This document shows positions 45,507 through 54,497 of a stretch of DNA of 64,000 nucleotides, one piece after another; position 1 is the stretch's first letter; the number at the start of each line of letters is the position of its first letter. The notes under the pieces are model-generated. The model made no database searches, was not told where the DNA came from, and saw only the letters and a program-made list of their open reading frames with translations. This DNA is from Paenibacillus sp. SZ31 (GTDB taxonomy: Bacteria; Bacillota; Bacilli; Paenibacillales; Paenibacillaceae): contig NZ_JABBEA010000002.1 in the NCBI RefSeq assembly GCF_012912005.1, positions 310,001 to 374,000 on the forward strand. The letters are read 5' to 3'. A program made the position numbers and the translations under genes.

Positions 45507-46513
45507 ATCTTTCTCTCCTTGCTAAGATCGAATTGCTCCAAGTGTTCTCCCGCTGACTCCATCAGCCGTTTCAACGCTTCGTTGGCAAGCACAAGATCGA
45601 ATATGGATAATCCGAACGCGTTAAACATGGTTTTGCGACTTGGATGCTGTTGTTTTGCTTGATCTGGCTGGGCTAAAAGAGTTTCCAGCAAAGTCACCTT
45701 CCGGACAATATCAGGTGACTTACGTGCAAGACCGAACAATGACTGGCTGCTGGATGGAACACCAGCTTCGTAATCATCACACACGATATCATCAAATGAC
45801 TGAATAGCTTCCGAATCAATATCGCGCATACCGACATGAAGGTACAGATGCCCCCGAACAAAATGTTCCGCACGCAGATAAGGTTCAGATGCTGCCGTGG
45901 CACCGACCACGACCTCTGCGAAATCAAGATGATCTGGCAAAGACACGTGTACACGGGCTTGAATGCCTCGCTCTCTGAGTATACCTGTGTGTTGTTCCAC
46001 CAGTTGCTCTGCATGTAGAGGCGTTCGACTCCACACGTGAACTTCCTTCAGTTCAGGCATGAACGGTACGATACTGCGAAGCTGGTGACCGGCCTGATAA
46101 CCCGAGCCGCAGACAAGTAGCGATGATGCACGCGATCCAGCCAAGGTTCTGATGGCTGTAGCGGAGACCGCACCTGTGCGCAGACCGCTGATCAACTCTC
46201 CCTCCAGAATGGCAAGGGGTCTTCCCGTTGCCAGATCATTAAGCAAGACGACCGGGTGGGTATATGGCAAGCCGTGGTCCGGTTGTGGCACATGTGAAGT
46301 CCATTTGAGGCCAGCAACTCCCTCTTCTGCCAGATACGCAGGCAAGGAATAGAATGCTCCCGCTTCTCTGGCTCCGGCAGCCAGCGCAACCTCTTGGGCA
46401 CTAACAGCTGTTCCCTGCGCCTTCTGTCGGAAGGTTCGCTCGATCAGACGCTGCGTAACGATGGGATCTGCAATGCCGCTCTGTTCGATGCGTTCTCGCG
46501 ATATAAAGTACAC
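45503..46513 (-). CDS. Ornithine cyclodeaminase/mu-crystallin family enzyme
   Basis: A 336-residue NAD(P)-dependent enzyme. The dimer/substrate domain includes KWTSHVPQPDHGLPYTHPVV and the AILEGELISGLRTGAVSA motif; the Rossmann domain begins LLVCGSGYQAGHQL. The family covers ornithine cyclodeaminase, alanine dehydrogenase and ketimine reductases, and residues visible do not settle which. It is encoded inside an ABC importer operon, between permease and ATPase genes, so it probably acts on the imported amino-acid-like substrate. The start is GTG at 46513 with AAAGGAGG 9 nt upstream; it ends in an ATGA overlap with the OppD-like gene. Confidence 0.88.
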   Translation of the reverse strand: MYFISRERIEQSGIADPIVTQRLIERTFRQKAQGTAVSAQEVALAAGAREAGAFYSLPAYLAEEGVAGLKWTSHVPQPDHGLPYTHPVVLLNDLATGRPLAILEGELISGLRTGAVSATAIRTLAGSRASSLLVCGSGYQAGHQLRSIVPFMPELKEVHVWSRTPLHAEQLVEQHTGILRERGIQARVHVSLPDHLDFAEVVVGATAASEPYLRAEHFVRGHLYLHVGMRDIDSEAIQSFDDIVCDDYEAGVPSSSQSLFGLARKSPDIVRKVTLLETLLAQPDQAKQQHPSRKTMFNAFGLSIFDLVLANEALKRLMESAGEHLEQFDLSKERKI

Positions 46514-46578
46514 GCTCTCCAGCCTCCTTTCTGTGATGATTCAACCATTTTTTCTGTCCGTGGACATCAATCCCTCGT

Positions 46579-47418
46579 TCATCGTAACTCAGCTCTGTCC
46601 CTAAGCCAATCCCCGAACAAGTTAATGGTCATGATAACTAATGCAATGGCCAGACCAGGAATCGTGGATAACCACCATGCCGAGCTGATATAACTTTTGC
46701 CATCATTGACCATACCGCCCCAGGAAGGCGTGGATACATCGATGCCTAGCCCCAGAAAGCTCAATGCTGCCGCGAGCAGGATCATATGTGACATCTGTAA
46801 GGCCGCCTGCGTCGCAATGGTGTATAGTGTGTTCGGCAAGATGTGCTTCGCCATGATGTTGATACTCGGCACGCCCATCGCTTTAGCCGCTTCGACATAC
46901 TCCAATTCTTTCAGTGACAGTACTTGACTACGAACGACGCGAGCAAATGTCACCCAGCCTGTCACTGCAAGTACGATGACAATATTGGTCAACCCCGATC
47001 CGAGCACGGCCACCATAACGATGGCCAGCAACATGCTTGGAATAGACATCTGAATGTCCGCAAGACGCATTAATATCGCGTCGGTTTTACCTCCGAAATA
47101 TCCAGCAACGATACCGATCACGCTACCCAGCACACCGGAAATCACTACAGCGATGATACTGATCCAGAGCGACAGCCTGCCACCATACAGCAATCTGCTG
47201 AGCACATCCCTGCCCAACTGATCGGTCCCCAGCAGGCTCGTTCCTCCACCTGCACTGTAAGAGCTCAGTGGAGAAATGAGAATATCTTGCAACGATTGCT
47301 TGTACGGATCAAACGGTGCGAACAGCGGGGCAAACACCGTCAGCGCAAAGATGACGGTTAACGAACCTATGCTGGCAATGCCCTTGGCATTGGCGCGGAG
47401 CAAAGATCGTTTTTTCAT
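46579..47418 (-). CDS. ABC transporter permease, DppC/OppC type
   Basis: A 279-residue inner-membrane permease with about six helices. The C-terminal half has the EAA loop (EYVEAAKAMGVPSINIMAKHILPN) that docks the ATPases and the GLGIDVSTPSWGGM segment typical of DppC. The N-terminal periplasmic loop ends in GTDQLGRDVLSRLLYGGRLS, which is diagnostic of this family. It starts 18 bp after the DppB-like gene and precedes the ornithine cyclodeaminase-family gene by 65 bp. Confidence 0.93.
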   Translation of the reverse strand: MKKRSLLRANAKGIASIGSLTVIFALTVFAPLFAPFDPYKQSLQDILISPLSSYSAGGGTSLLGTDQLGRDVLSRLLYGGRLSLWISIIAVVISGVLGSVIGIVAGYFGGKTDAILMRLADIQMSIPSMLLAIVMVAVLGSGLTNIVIVLAVTGWVTFARVVRSQVLSLKELEYVEAAKAMGVPSINIMAKHILPNTLYTIATQAALQMSHMILLAAALSFLGLGIDVSTPSWGGMVNDGKSYISSAWWLSTIPGLAIALVIMTINLFGDWLRDRAELR

Positions 47419-47436
47419 GGATATCCCCCTCTTCGT

Positions 47437-48354
47437 TTAGTGCACTTTGATTCTAGGATCAATGCGGTGGTATATCAGATCCGTCACCAATGTAATGGCA
47501 ATATAGATGACACTAATGACAAGAATACTTGCCTGCACTAGTGGGAAATCGCGGTTGCTGACACCTTGGATAATCAGTTGTCCTACACCCGGCCAGGAAA
47601 AAATCGTTTCCGTCACGACTGCACCAGCGATCATGACCCCGAATTCCAGACTGATGACGGTAATGACCGGAAGAAACGCGTTTTTGAGTCCGCGTTTCAA
47701 AATCCGGCTTGGTTTGGAGAAGCCTTGGGCCTGACTTGTGATCATATAGCCCTTATCCATGACTTCAATGAGTGATGCTCGCATGGTTCGAGCAATGGGT
47801 GCGATTGGGTATGCTGCCAGAGTCAACGCTGGTAATATAATTGATTCCAACCCCCGGTTGCCTGAAGTCGGCAACCAGTGAAGGTTAACAGCGAAGATCA
47901 TAATCAACACGATCCCGATCCAGAATACCGGTAGCGATTGGGTTAAGAAAATCCAGGTATTGACCACATAGTCAATCCAGCTGTTTTTCTTGTACGCCGA
48001 CACGATACCTGCAAGCAGTCCGACAGTGATCGCAATAATGATGGCGAACATGGCAAGATCAATGGTTGCGGGCATGCGTTCCAGCACCAGTTTCAGCGCG
48101 GATTCCTTGTAATATAGGGAATTACCCAGATCACCAGCAAACAGGTTTTTCAGATAATCAATGTACTGCATCCAGAGGGGCTGATTAAAGCCAAGGCTCT
48201 CCCGAAGGGCGGTCACCTGTTCTTCACTGGCTTCGGGTGGAAGCATCAGGCGTGCGGGATCACCCGACAACCGGATAATGAAAAATACAAGGGTTGCCGC
48301 GCCGAGGACTGCAAGTACCGATTGTCCCAAACGTTTCAGCACGTAATGCTTCAA
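47437..48354 (-). CDS. ABC transporter permease, DppB/OppB type
   Basis: A 305-residue permease. The start KHYVLKRLGQSVLAVLGAAT and the segment FIIRLSGDPARLMLPPEA are typical of DppB; the last third has an RTMRASLIEVMDKGYMIT EAA-type loop and the GVMIAGAVVTETIFSWPGVG signature. It forms the channel with the DppC-like protein. It follows the binding protein gene by 50 bp. Confidence 0.93.
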   Translation of the reverse strand: MKHYVLKRLGQSVLAVLGAATLVFFIIRLSGDPARLMLPPEASEEQVTALRESLGFNQPLWMQYIDYLKNLFAGDLGNSLYYKESALKLVLERMPATIDLAMFAIIIAITVGLLAGIVSAYKKNSWIDYVVNTWIFLTQSLPVFWIGIVLIMIFAVNLHWLPTSGNRGLESIILPALTLAAYPIAPIARTMRASLIEVMDKGYMITSQAQGFSKPSRILKRGLKNAFLPVITVISLEFGVMIAGAVVTETIFSWPGVGQLIIQGVSNRDFPLVQASILVISVIYIAITLVTDLIYHRIDPRIKVH

Positions 48355-48404
48355 TGGTTAACACTCCCATCCGGACTTGGCCAAACACCGTTGACGCTTC
48401 CGAT

Positions 48405-49955
48405 TTACTCGTTACTAGCTGCAATGGTAGATACCGGAATGGAGCCGTCTACGCGACCGTCCCATTTCAAACGATCTGCCACGCCATAATACTGGTTCTC
48501 CTGGTACAGGAAGACACGTGGTGCATCTTTCAACACTTCATCCTGAATTTCCTGGTAAAGTTGTTTACGCTTATTCTCGTCTGTAACGGACCGTGCCTCA
48601 TCCAGCTTTGCGTCCACGTCTGGGTTCGCGTATGTCGAGTAAGACTCCCCGGAACGAAGGATCGCATAGATCGCCGCATCTGCATCCAGTGTGTTGGTGC
48701 TGCTCCAGCCAAGAACGTACATGTCGGATTGCTTACCTGCAGGTACAAGCGTGCGATATACCGAACTTTCCACATTGTTGACTTTGATGGTCACACCAAC
48801 GGCTTTGAGTTGTTCTGCAATGACTTGTGCTACATCTGTGTTTTTAATGTACCAGCCTACCGTATCCAGCGTTGCGGAAAAACCATCTGGGTATCCTGCT
48901 TCAGCCAGCAGTTGCTTCGCTTTCTCTGGATCGTACCCGTAACCTTCAGGCTCGCCAGCGTATCCGAAGTCTTTCGGACCGATCAAGCTGTTGGTCTGAA
49001 CAGCAGCACCCTGAAGCACTTTGTCCACGATGGATTTCACGTCGATTGCATAGTTCAGTGCTTGTCTTACTTTTGGATCATCAAAAGGTTTCACATCGGT
49101 TTTGAAGCCGACATAGACGGTGTTGCCTGCTCGTTCCACAGTGGACAGACGCGCTGTAGATGAAGAATCAATCTTCTCGCGATCTTCCGGTGATACGGCT
49201 GTGATAAGATCTACCTCATTATTCAGCAGTGCACTTACACGTGTGGAAGCCTCAGGGATGGAACGGAAAGTTACCTTTTTAACAGCAGGTTCTCCGCCCC
49301 AGTAATCAGCATTAGCTTCTAGAACAACGTTGCTGCCTTTGTCCCAACTTACGAACTTGTATGGACCTGTGCCGACCGGTTTTTGAGCAAACTGCTCTTG
49401 TCCGACTTCTTCGGCATATTTTGGAGGCACAATCTCAGTTGGATAACGGTTAAAACGCGTAGGTACGAGTGGATCAGGCTTCTTCGTCACGACGTTAATC
49501 GTATGTTCATTCACCACGTTCACTTCTTTGATTGTGGAAACATAACTGGCAGTCGGTGCATTGTTCGCCGGATCAAGAACGCGATCAAGTGAATATTTAA
49601 CCGCATCGGCGTTAAACGGCTCACCGTTGGTGAACGTTACACCTTCCCGTAGTTTGAATTCCCACGTGGTGTCATCGACTTGGCTCCAGCTTGTTGCAAG
49701 TCCTGGCACGAGCTGTTCATTCTCGTCCCGCTTGACGAGTGTATCGAAGATGTTATCCACGACTTGTGCATTTTCGGTGAGAAATCCAGGATCAAGACCG
49801 TTAACGTCGAATGCCCGCGCAATTGTGATCTCCAGCTTTTGTGCTGGTGTTTCACCGGCGACATCTGGTTCGCTCCCCGATTTGCTTGTGGTTGAGCAGC
49901 CTGCGGCAATTACAGCCAATAAGGTAAGGCTCAGGAGAAATTTGCTCTTTTTCAT
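48405..49955 (-). CDS. ABC transporter substrate-binding lipoprotein, family 5
   Basis: A 516-residue extracellular lipoprotein with a signal ending LLAVIAAGC; Cys20 is the lipid-attachment site. The mature part has the family-5 (peptide/nickel/opine) pattern: AFDVNGLDPGFLTENAQVVD, then FKLREGVTFTNGEPFNADAV and ALNYAIDVKSIVD. It delivers the ligand to the DppBC-like permease. Family 5 members bind peptides, nickel complexes, opines or other amino-acid derivatives; with a deacylase and an ornithine cyclodeaminase-family enzyme in the operon, an N-modified amino acid is more likely than plain peptide. That is inference. Confidence 0.92.
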   Translation of the reverse strand: MKKSKFLLSLTLLAVIAAGCSTTSKSGSEPDVAGETPAQKLEITIARAFDVNGLDPGFLTENAQVVDNIFDTLVKRDENEQLVPGLATSWSQVDDTTWEFKLREGVTFTNGEPFNADAVKYSLDRVLDPANNAPTASYVSTIKEVNVVNEHTINVVTKKPDPLVPTRFNRYPTEIVPPKYAEEVGQEQFAQKPVGTGPYKFVSWDKGSNVVLEANADYWGGEPAVKKVTFRSIPEASTRVSALLNNEVDLITAVSPEDREKIDSSSTARLSTVERAGNTVYVGFKTDVKPFDDPKVRQALNYAIDVKSIVDKVLQGAAVQTNSLIGPKDFGYAGEPEGYGYDPEKAKQLLAEAGYPDGFSATLDTVGWYIKNTDVAQVIAEQLKAVGVTIKVNNVESSVYRTLVPAGKQSDMYVLGWSSTNTLDADAAIYAILRSGESYSTYANPDVDAKLDEARSVTDENKRKQLYQEIQDEVLKDAPRVFLYQENQYYGVADRLKWDGRVDGSIPVSTIAASNE

Positions 49956-49979
49956 GATGTAAACCCCCGTTTGTTTAAT

Positions 49980-51005
49980 TTATGTTAATTTGCCCAGCAT
50001 GACCGCATAACCGCCGTTGTGGACGGTCGATGCTGCATGGATGGATAAAATGACACCATGTGCAATAGGACAGATTATAGAATGCTCTTCTAGTTCCGGG
50101 TATGACAATACGCGGATCAGTTCTTCACCCTGTCTGACGATATCCCCGGCTTGCCGGCTGAATGTCAGAATACCACTCTTCAAGAACCTCAATTCAGCAA
50201 TCTCTCTAATCTGTAATGGTTTGCAGTTTGCTCGATAGGTTTCGCTCTCTTTCTGTTGCGGATCGGCTGTATATGCGCCGAGTTGATCCAGAATCAAGCG
50301 AATATTATGAAAGTGCGCATGAACGGCGGTGTCTGTCCAACGGTTGCCACCTCCGCTCTCCAGCAGTACTGCCGGGATGCCATTTTTGCAAACCTCGTTG
50401 ATAAGCATGCCTTTGGCCTCATCGTGACAGATGAACGTTGCTGTCAGGGGTACCTGGCTTAGCGCAGCCATGCTACGATTGAACGCGCCATCGTGATCAC
50501 TGGCAACCATTGCGAACGGACATACATCAAGCCAGCGACCTCCCCCATGCAGATCAATCAAAAAGTCGGCATGTTTTGTAATGTGATCAGCCAGCCACTG
50601 ACCATAACGACTGGAGTATGACGCTGGGTCAACATTTTGACCAAAAACCCGATTCAGGTTGACACCATCCAGCGGACTGGCGTTGGTCCCTGCGAGCAAG
50701 GCCGTAGGGTTAGTGACAGGACATACTATCAGATTCCCACGCAGCTCTTCTGGCGAGATATCTGCCAACAATCTGGCACAAGCTACAATTCCATCATGTT
50801 CATCCCCATGTAACGCGGCCTGAATCCATACGGTCGGTCCAGTCTCATAACCCTTAACAAGAAACAAGATGATTGATTGCTCCTCGTAAGTTTCGTTGAT
50901 TCGGGATACGGTCGCGACAGGTTGCTGTGCGAAGGCCTCCTCCAAATTGTCAAAAACATAATGAGTTGCCGCAAAACATGGTGTCTCGGATGGGGATTGC
51001 TGCAT
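49980..51005 (-). CDS. Succinylglutamate desuccinylase/aspartoacylase family deacylase
   Basis: A 341-residue zinc-dependent hydrolase of the AstE/AspA type. Metal ligands are readable as His66 and Glu69 (ALHGDEHDG) and His153 (DLHGGGR); the catalytic Glu is probably Glu216 in VLLESGGGN. A C-terminal barrel-sandwich-like segment (about 270-341) follows, as in M14-family deacylases. It removes an acyl group from an N-acyl amino acid or similar amide. It is first in the eight-gene minus-strand operon and is followed 24 bp later by the binding-lipoprotein gene. No signal peptide is seen, so it acts inside the cell after import. Confidence 0.87.
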   Translation of the reverse strand: MQQSPSETPCFAATHYVFDNLEEAFAQQPVATVSRINETYEEQSIILFLVKGYETGPTVWIQAALHGDEHDGIVACARLLADISPEELRGNLIVCPVTNPTALLAGTNASPLDGVNLNRVFGQNVDPASYSSRYGQWLADHITKHADFLIDLHGGGRWLDVCPFAMVASDHDGAFNRSMAALSQVPLTATFICHDEAKGMLINEVCKNGIPAVLLESGGGNRWTDTAVHAHFHNIRLILDQLGAYTADPQQKESETYRANCKPLQIREIAELRFLKSGILTFSRQAGDIVRQGEELIRVLSYPELEEHSIICPIAHGVILSIHAASTVHNGGYAVMLGKLT

Positions 51006-51236
51006 GTAGATTTAACCGCCCTTCTATAACCAAGTATTCTTGTATGAATTGTAAAATTTAATTGATCCTATCAAACGATAAGTCTTTATGTCAATGTCAT
51101 ATAATGGCTGTTAACCACGTTATATGTCGAATAAATGGCGGAAATAAACGATTGATATCGATTACAAAAATCGTAGATTATGATCAAAACTCACACTGCT
51201 CCTTAGATTTTTTTTCGTTGAACAGGAATTGCATAC

Positions 51237-51351
51237 AAAAAAGCACCTGCCCTTTGAAATACAAAGGACCAGGCGCTTTTCAGTTTAGGAGAAAACGTAT
51301 TTTTTCTTATGTTAATTGTATAGACAAATAAAGTTGCTATGCAGCAACTTT
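51237..51351 (-). terminator. Two tandem hairpins after the GGDEF gene
   Basis: The first met on the minus strand is AAAGTTGCT/AGCAACTTT (51330-51351; 9-bp perfect stem, 4-nt loop) close to the GGDEF stop. The second (51241-51256 with 51262-51280; CCTTTG/CAAAGG core) ends in six U and looks like the main terminator. The rest of 51006-51371 is AT-rich and carries the promoter of the AstE-led operon, which I could not fix. Confidence 0.8.
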
Positions 51352-51371
51352 AAGAAATGACATATTTATGT

Positions 51372-52337
51372 TTATTCATTACTTTCTGGTTCAAAGATCC
51401 CGTATCCGTTCTTTCCGTTCTTCTTAATCTTGTACATGGCTCGATCCGCATGTCTCAAAAGTTCGGAAGGTTCCTGTCCATGCTTTGGAAAAAGGCTTAT
51501 GCCAATACTGATCGAAAGGTTGATATAATTTCCGGCAATCTTGAAATGGGTACTGAATGCCGCTTCCAATTGTTTGGCGATGATTTCAGCATCGTGATCT
51601 TCCTTCAGGTGGCTTAATATGATGAACTCATCCCCGCCAAGCCGCGCCACAGTGTCTGTCGTTGGAATCGTTTCGCTTAATCGCTTGGCCATCTCCAGCA
51701 ACACTTGATCACCAACATCGTGTCCATATGTATCATTCACTTGTTTGAATCCGTCAGCATCCACAAACATGACAGCAAGCTTGCTATCACTTCTTTGAGC
51801 ATTGCTGATGGCCCATGCAAGACGGTCATTATAAGCAAGACGATTAGGCAGACCGGTAAGTGGATCATGCAGGGACATATGCTTGCTGATCTTCTCGGAA
51901 ATTTTGATTTTGGTGTACTCGGTCTCAAGCTCCTTAATCAGGTTTTTAAGTTTATATACCCGGGTGTTCATGTTTGTCATATCAGTAATCTGAATTAGGG
52001 CATAACAGCGATCTTCCTGATAGAGCGGTTCAACATGCATATTTTGTCTGATTAAATGTTCATCCTCGCCTTCATTAGGGAGAATAAACGCTTTATGTAA
52101 AGCGCTTGAGCAAAACCTGCTCTGACCATGATACAGCGCATTTTGCAAAATATTCAGGTAAACATTGGACTTAAAGCGTGGACACACTTCAAGCAGATTC
52201 TGGCCAACGACTTCTTCCCTACTCTTGCCAGTAAGGCGTTCCAACCAGCCATTCCACACCACAACTTTCAGGTGTCTATCGACAATCATAATTCCCATAT
52301 TGGCTTTGTTCAAAGCTTGGGATACGAGATTACCCAT
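51372..52337 (-). CDS. PAS-GGDEF diguanylate cyclase
   Basis: A 321-residue cytoplasmic protein: PAS domain (about 5-118; IMIVDRHLKVVVWNGWLERL), coiled coil (about 122-155), then GGDEF (about 156-318) with intact GGDEF at 234-238 and the metal-binding Asp in FVDADGFK. It makes cyclic di-GMP from GTP. The RxxD inhibitory site expected five residues before GGDEF is PTTD here, so product inhibition is probably lost. The start overlaps the CheC-like gene by 8 bp; with the CheY-like gene it forms a three-gene operon. Confidence 0.92.
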   Translation of the reverse strand: MGNLVSQALNKANMGIMIVDRHLKVVVWNGWLERLTGKSREEVVGQNLLEVCPRFKSNVYLNILQNALYHGQSRFCSSALHKAFILPNEGEDEHLIRQNMHVEPLYQEDRCYALIQITDMTNMNTRVYKLKNLIKELETEYTKIKISEKISKHMSLHDPLTGLPNRLAYNDRLAWAISNAQRSDSKLAVMFVDADGFKQVNDTYGHDVGDQVLLEMAKRLSETIPTTDTVARLGGDEFIILSHLKEDHDAEIIAKQLEAAFSTHFKIAGNYINLSISIGISLFPKHGQEPSELLRHADRAMYKIKKNGKNGYGIFEPESNE

Positions 52338-52965
52338 GGTCTGCCTCCAGCAAAGCGTCCATTTTGGCCAACAGGCTCGATATGGAGTTCATACTTAGCG
52401 CTATAACAATAATGCCTGTCACATCGGTATCGGCAAGTAAAAACGATGTGTGCAGCACCAGCACATACACTTCATTCTGCAACAGTATTTGTTGATCTGA
52501 ATTGGTAACATAGATTAGCTCAATATCAGGCAGTACATATTCCAGTTTGATCTCCAGGAAATTTCCGAATTCTCCAATAATGGCATTAAGCAGCACATTA
52601 CTAACTTCTTTTAGCACGTCCAGATCGGTATCCATCAAGCTCGGATCATCCGGTATAATGGTCTCACCCAGTTCTCCAAGGCAGATATTGGCCAACACTT
52701 TAGCCTGCTCAACAGGAAACATCAGAAATGCTTTTCCCTGAAATTCGTAGCCAAACTGTAAAGACGATCTGAACAGGTGACCTTCACTGAAGAAAATGTT
52801 GTATCTTCGATCTCCAGGATCAACATCTGATATAGAGATCAGTTCCACTTCCGGAATATTCAAAACGATACGTTTGTCTACAATCTCTGACAACATGTTA
52901 GCCGCTTGTCCCACGTAAACGTTCACAAGTTCGGTAAGCAGATCCTTCTGCATATCATTCAGCAT
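52330..52965 (-). CDS. CheC-family phosphatase-like protein
   Basis: A 211-residue protein with both active-site ExxN motifs of CheC: Glu12/Asn15 (LLTELVNVYVG) and Glu120/Asn123 (VLKEVSNVLLNAIIGEFGN). CheC proteins remove phosphate from CheY-like regulators. Here it is encoded between a CheY-like receiver (11-bp overlap) and a PAS-GGDEF cyclase (8-bp overlap), away from a chemotaxis operon, so its natural partner is probably the adjacent receiver. Length matches B. subtilis CheC. Confidence 0.85.
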   Translation of the reverse strand: MLNDMQKDLLTELVNVYVGQAANMLSEIVDKRIVLNIPEVELISISDVDPGDRRYNIFFSEGHLFRSSLQFGYEFQGKAFLMFPVEQAKVLANICLGELGETIIPDDPSLMDTDLDVLKEVSNVLLNAIIGEFGNFLEIKLEYVLPDIELIYVTNSDQQILLQNEVYVLVLHTSFLLADTDVTGIIVIALSMNSISSLLAKMDALLEADHG

Positions 52966-53329
52966 AATAGGCCGTCCGAATCATTTGAATTAATGTAGTT
53001 GCTTTTTCCGCTGTTAACGGTTTATTCAAAAATCCGGAGATCCCCAGATTCTCTACTTCATCCCGAGTCGTCTTCTGAATATCTGCAGATAAGATAATAA
53101 TCTTGACTTTGCTATCCGTTTCTCGAATCATACGCAGCATTTCTTGTCCGTTCAAGCCAGGCATCAGCAGGTCGGTCGTTATAAAATCAGGTCGAAACTC
53201 CTGAAATAGGTTATATCCTTGCTCTCCATTGCTAGCAATCTGAATCTCGCATTCTGGAATATGATCAACAATCAGCTTTCGAAGCAATTTCTGTACGAAT
53301 ATGGAGTCTTCCACAATTAATACTTTCAT
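52955..53329 (-). CDS. Stand-alone CheY-like response regulator
   Basis: A 124-residue receiver domain with no output domain: acidic pocket Glu7/Asp8 (VLIVEDSIFVQ), phospho-acceptor Asp53 (TTDLLMPG), Ser81 in ILSAD and Lys103 in NKPL. It is first in the operon with the CheC-like phosphatase and PAS-GGDEF cyclase. No kinase is encoded beside it, so its phosphodonor lies elsewhere. Output is probably protein-protein contact with the cyclase or with motor parts. Confidence 0.9.
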   Translation of the reverse strand: MKVLIVEDSIFVQKLLRKLIVDHIPECEIQIASNGEQGYNLFQEFRPDFITTDLLMPGLNGQEMLRMIRETDSKVKIIILSADIQKTTRDEVENLGISGFLNKPLTAEKATTLIQMIRTAYYAE

Positions 53330-53522
53330 TTTCTCTTCAATCTCCTCAATAAAATGGTAAGAGTTCGGGATTGTCAGGCGCTTTTCACAGTTCTTGAGAG
53401 ACTGACTGGTGAATCAATTAAAATATAAATTATAGTAACTTTAAATTAATTGTCAACAACATTATTGAATAGATTAGATTCGTGTACAATGGATATGGCA
53501 TGCTCTGCAGCTTGAAAAACAT

Positions 53523-53554
53523 AAAAAAAAACGGTCACCATCGTGACCGTTTTT
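53523..53554. terminator. Terminator between sugar permease and CheY-like operons
   Basis: AAAAACGGTCAC (53527-53538) pairs with GTGACCGTTTTT (53543-53554). The minus strand ends in a run of nine U. It closes the sugar-transporter operon; 53330-53522 holds the promoter region of the CheY-like operon. Confidence 0.9.
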
Positions 53555-53582
53555 GATCAGTTATTTGCAACTGCCTCTAAGT

Positions 53583-54485
53583 TTACTCTTTTACCCCGCC
53601 AAGCTGCAAGCCATGAACAAAATACTTTTGTAAAAATGGATATACGACCAAGATTGGCAATGCGGCTACAATCGTAATCGCAGCCCGGATAGATACGGGT
53701 GTGACCATGTTACGCGCAGCGCCGAGATCTGCACCATTGGCAACAGCTGCACTACTGTTGGAGTTCATGGAAGAAGAAAGTAATTTCATCAACTCATATT
53801 GCAGCGTGCTCAGATTTTGCTTGGAAGACGCATACAGAAACGTATCGAACCACGAGTTCCATTGACCGACTGCAATAAACAGTGCAACAGTAGCCAGAAC
53901 TGGTTGGCACAGCGGTAGAATAATGGAAATGAATGTTATGAAATCTCCAGCACCATCAATTTTGGCGGATTCGATCAATCCCTCGGGTAGTGTCTGGATA
54001 TAGGTTCGAATAACAATCATATTAAAGGCACTGATTAGCCCAGGAATAATGTACACCAGGAAGTTGTTTAACAAATGCAAATCTTTCATTAGGAAGTAAG
54101 TTGGAATAAGACCTGCACTAAAATACATCGTAAGAACAACTGTAATGGTAATGGGCTTTCGTAATATATAATCTTTTCGGCTTAGTGTGTAAGCCAGCAT
54201 GGAGGTTAAGAATAGACTTAAAACTGTCCCCAAAACCGTTCTCGCCACAGATATACCAAAGGCGCTGAAGATGGTCCCTCCTGCAAATACTGCTCTGTAG
54301 TTTTGATCTGTCCATACCCGAGGCCACAGATATATCCCACCCCGGATGGTGTCATTACCGGCATTGAATGATACGGCGAGTGTATTCACAAACGGATACA
54401 GGGTAACAATCGCGATTGCGATCATCAGTATACCATTTAACGTATGGAAGACAATCGGTTCAAGCCGAGATTTATTGATTCCCAT
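53583..54485 (-). CDS. Carbohydrate ABC permease, LplC/YtcP type
   Basis: A 300-residue permease with six helices. The conserved EAA loop is PEGLIESAKIDGAGDFITFI. The N-terminal LYPFVNTLAVSFN segment and the end (FLQKYFVHGLQLGGVKE) are typical of LplC/YtcP sugar permeases. It lies 12 bp after the LplB-type permease gene. No ATPase is encoded nearby, as usual for these systems, which share an MsmX-type ATPase. Confidence 0.93.
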   Translation of the reverse strand: MGINKSRLEPIVFHTLNGILMIAIAIVTLYPFVNTLAVSFNAGNDTIRGGIYLWPRVWTDQNYRAVFAGGTIFSAFGISVARTVLGTVLSLFLTSMLAYTLSRKDYILRKPITITVVLTMYFSAGLIPTYFLMKDLHLLNNFLVYIIPGLISAFNMIVIRTYIQTLPEGLIESAKIDGAGDFITFISIILPLCQPVLATVALFIAVGQWNSWFDTFLYASSKQNLSTLQYELMKLLSSSMNSNSSAAVANGADLGAARNMVTPVSIRAAITIVAALPILVVYPFLQKYFVHGLQLGGVKE

Positions 54486-54497
54486 CTCTAGTCCCCC

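Noticed and set aside
48294..49163. 289-codon plus-strand frame opposite the DppB and binding-lipoprotein genes
   Set aside because: It is antisense to two well-supported genes, its peptide is Cys/Arg/Val-rich as expected for a shadow frame, and it has no ribosome binding site.
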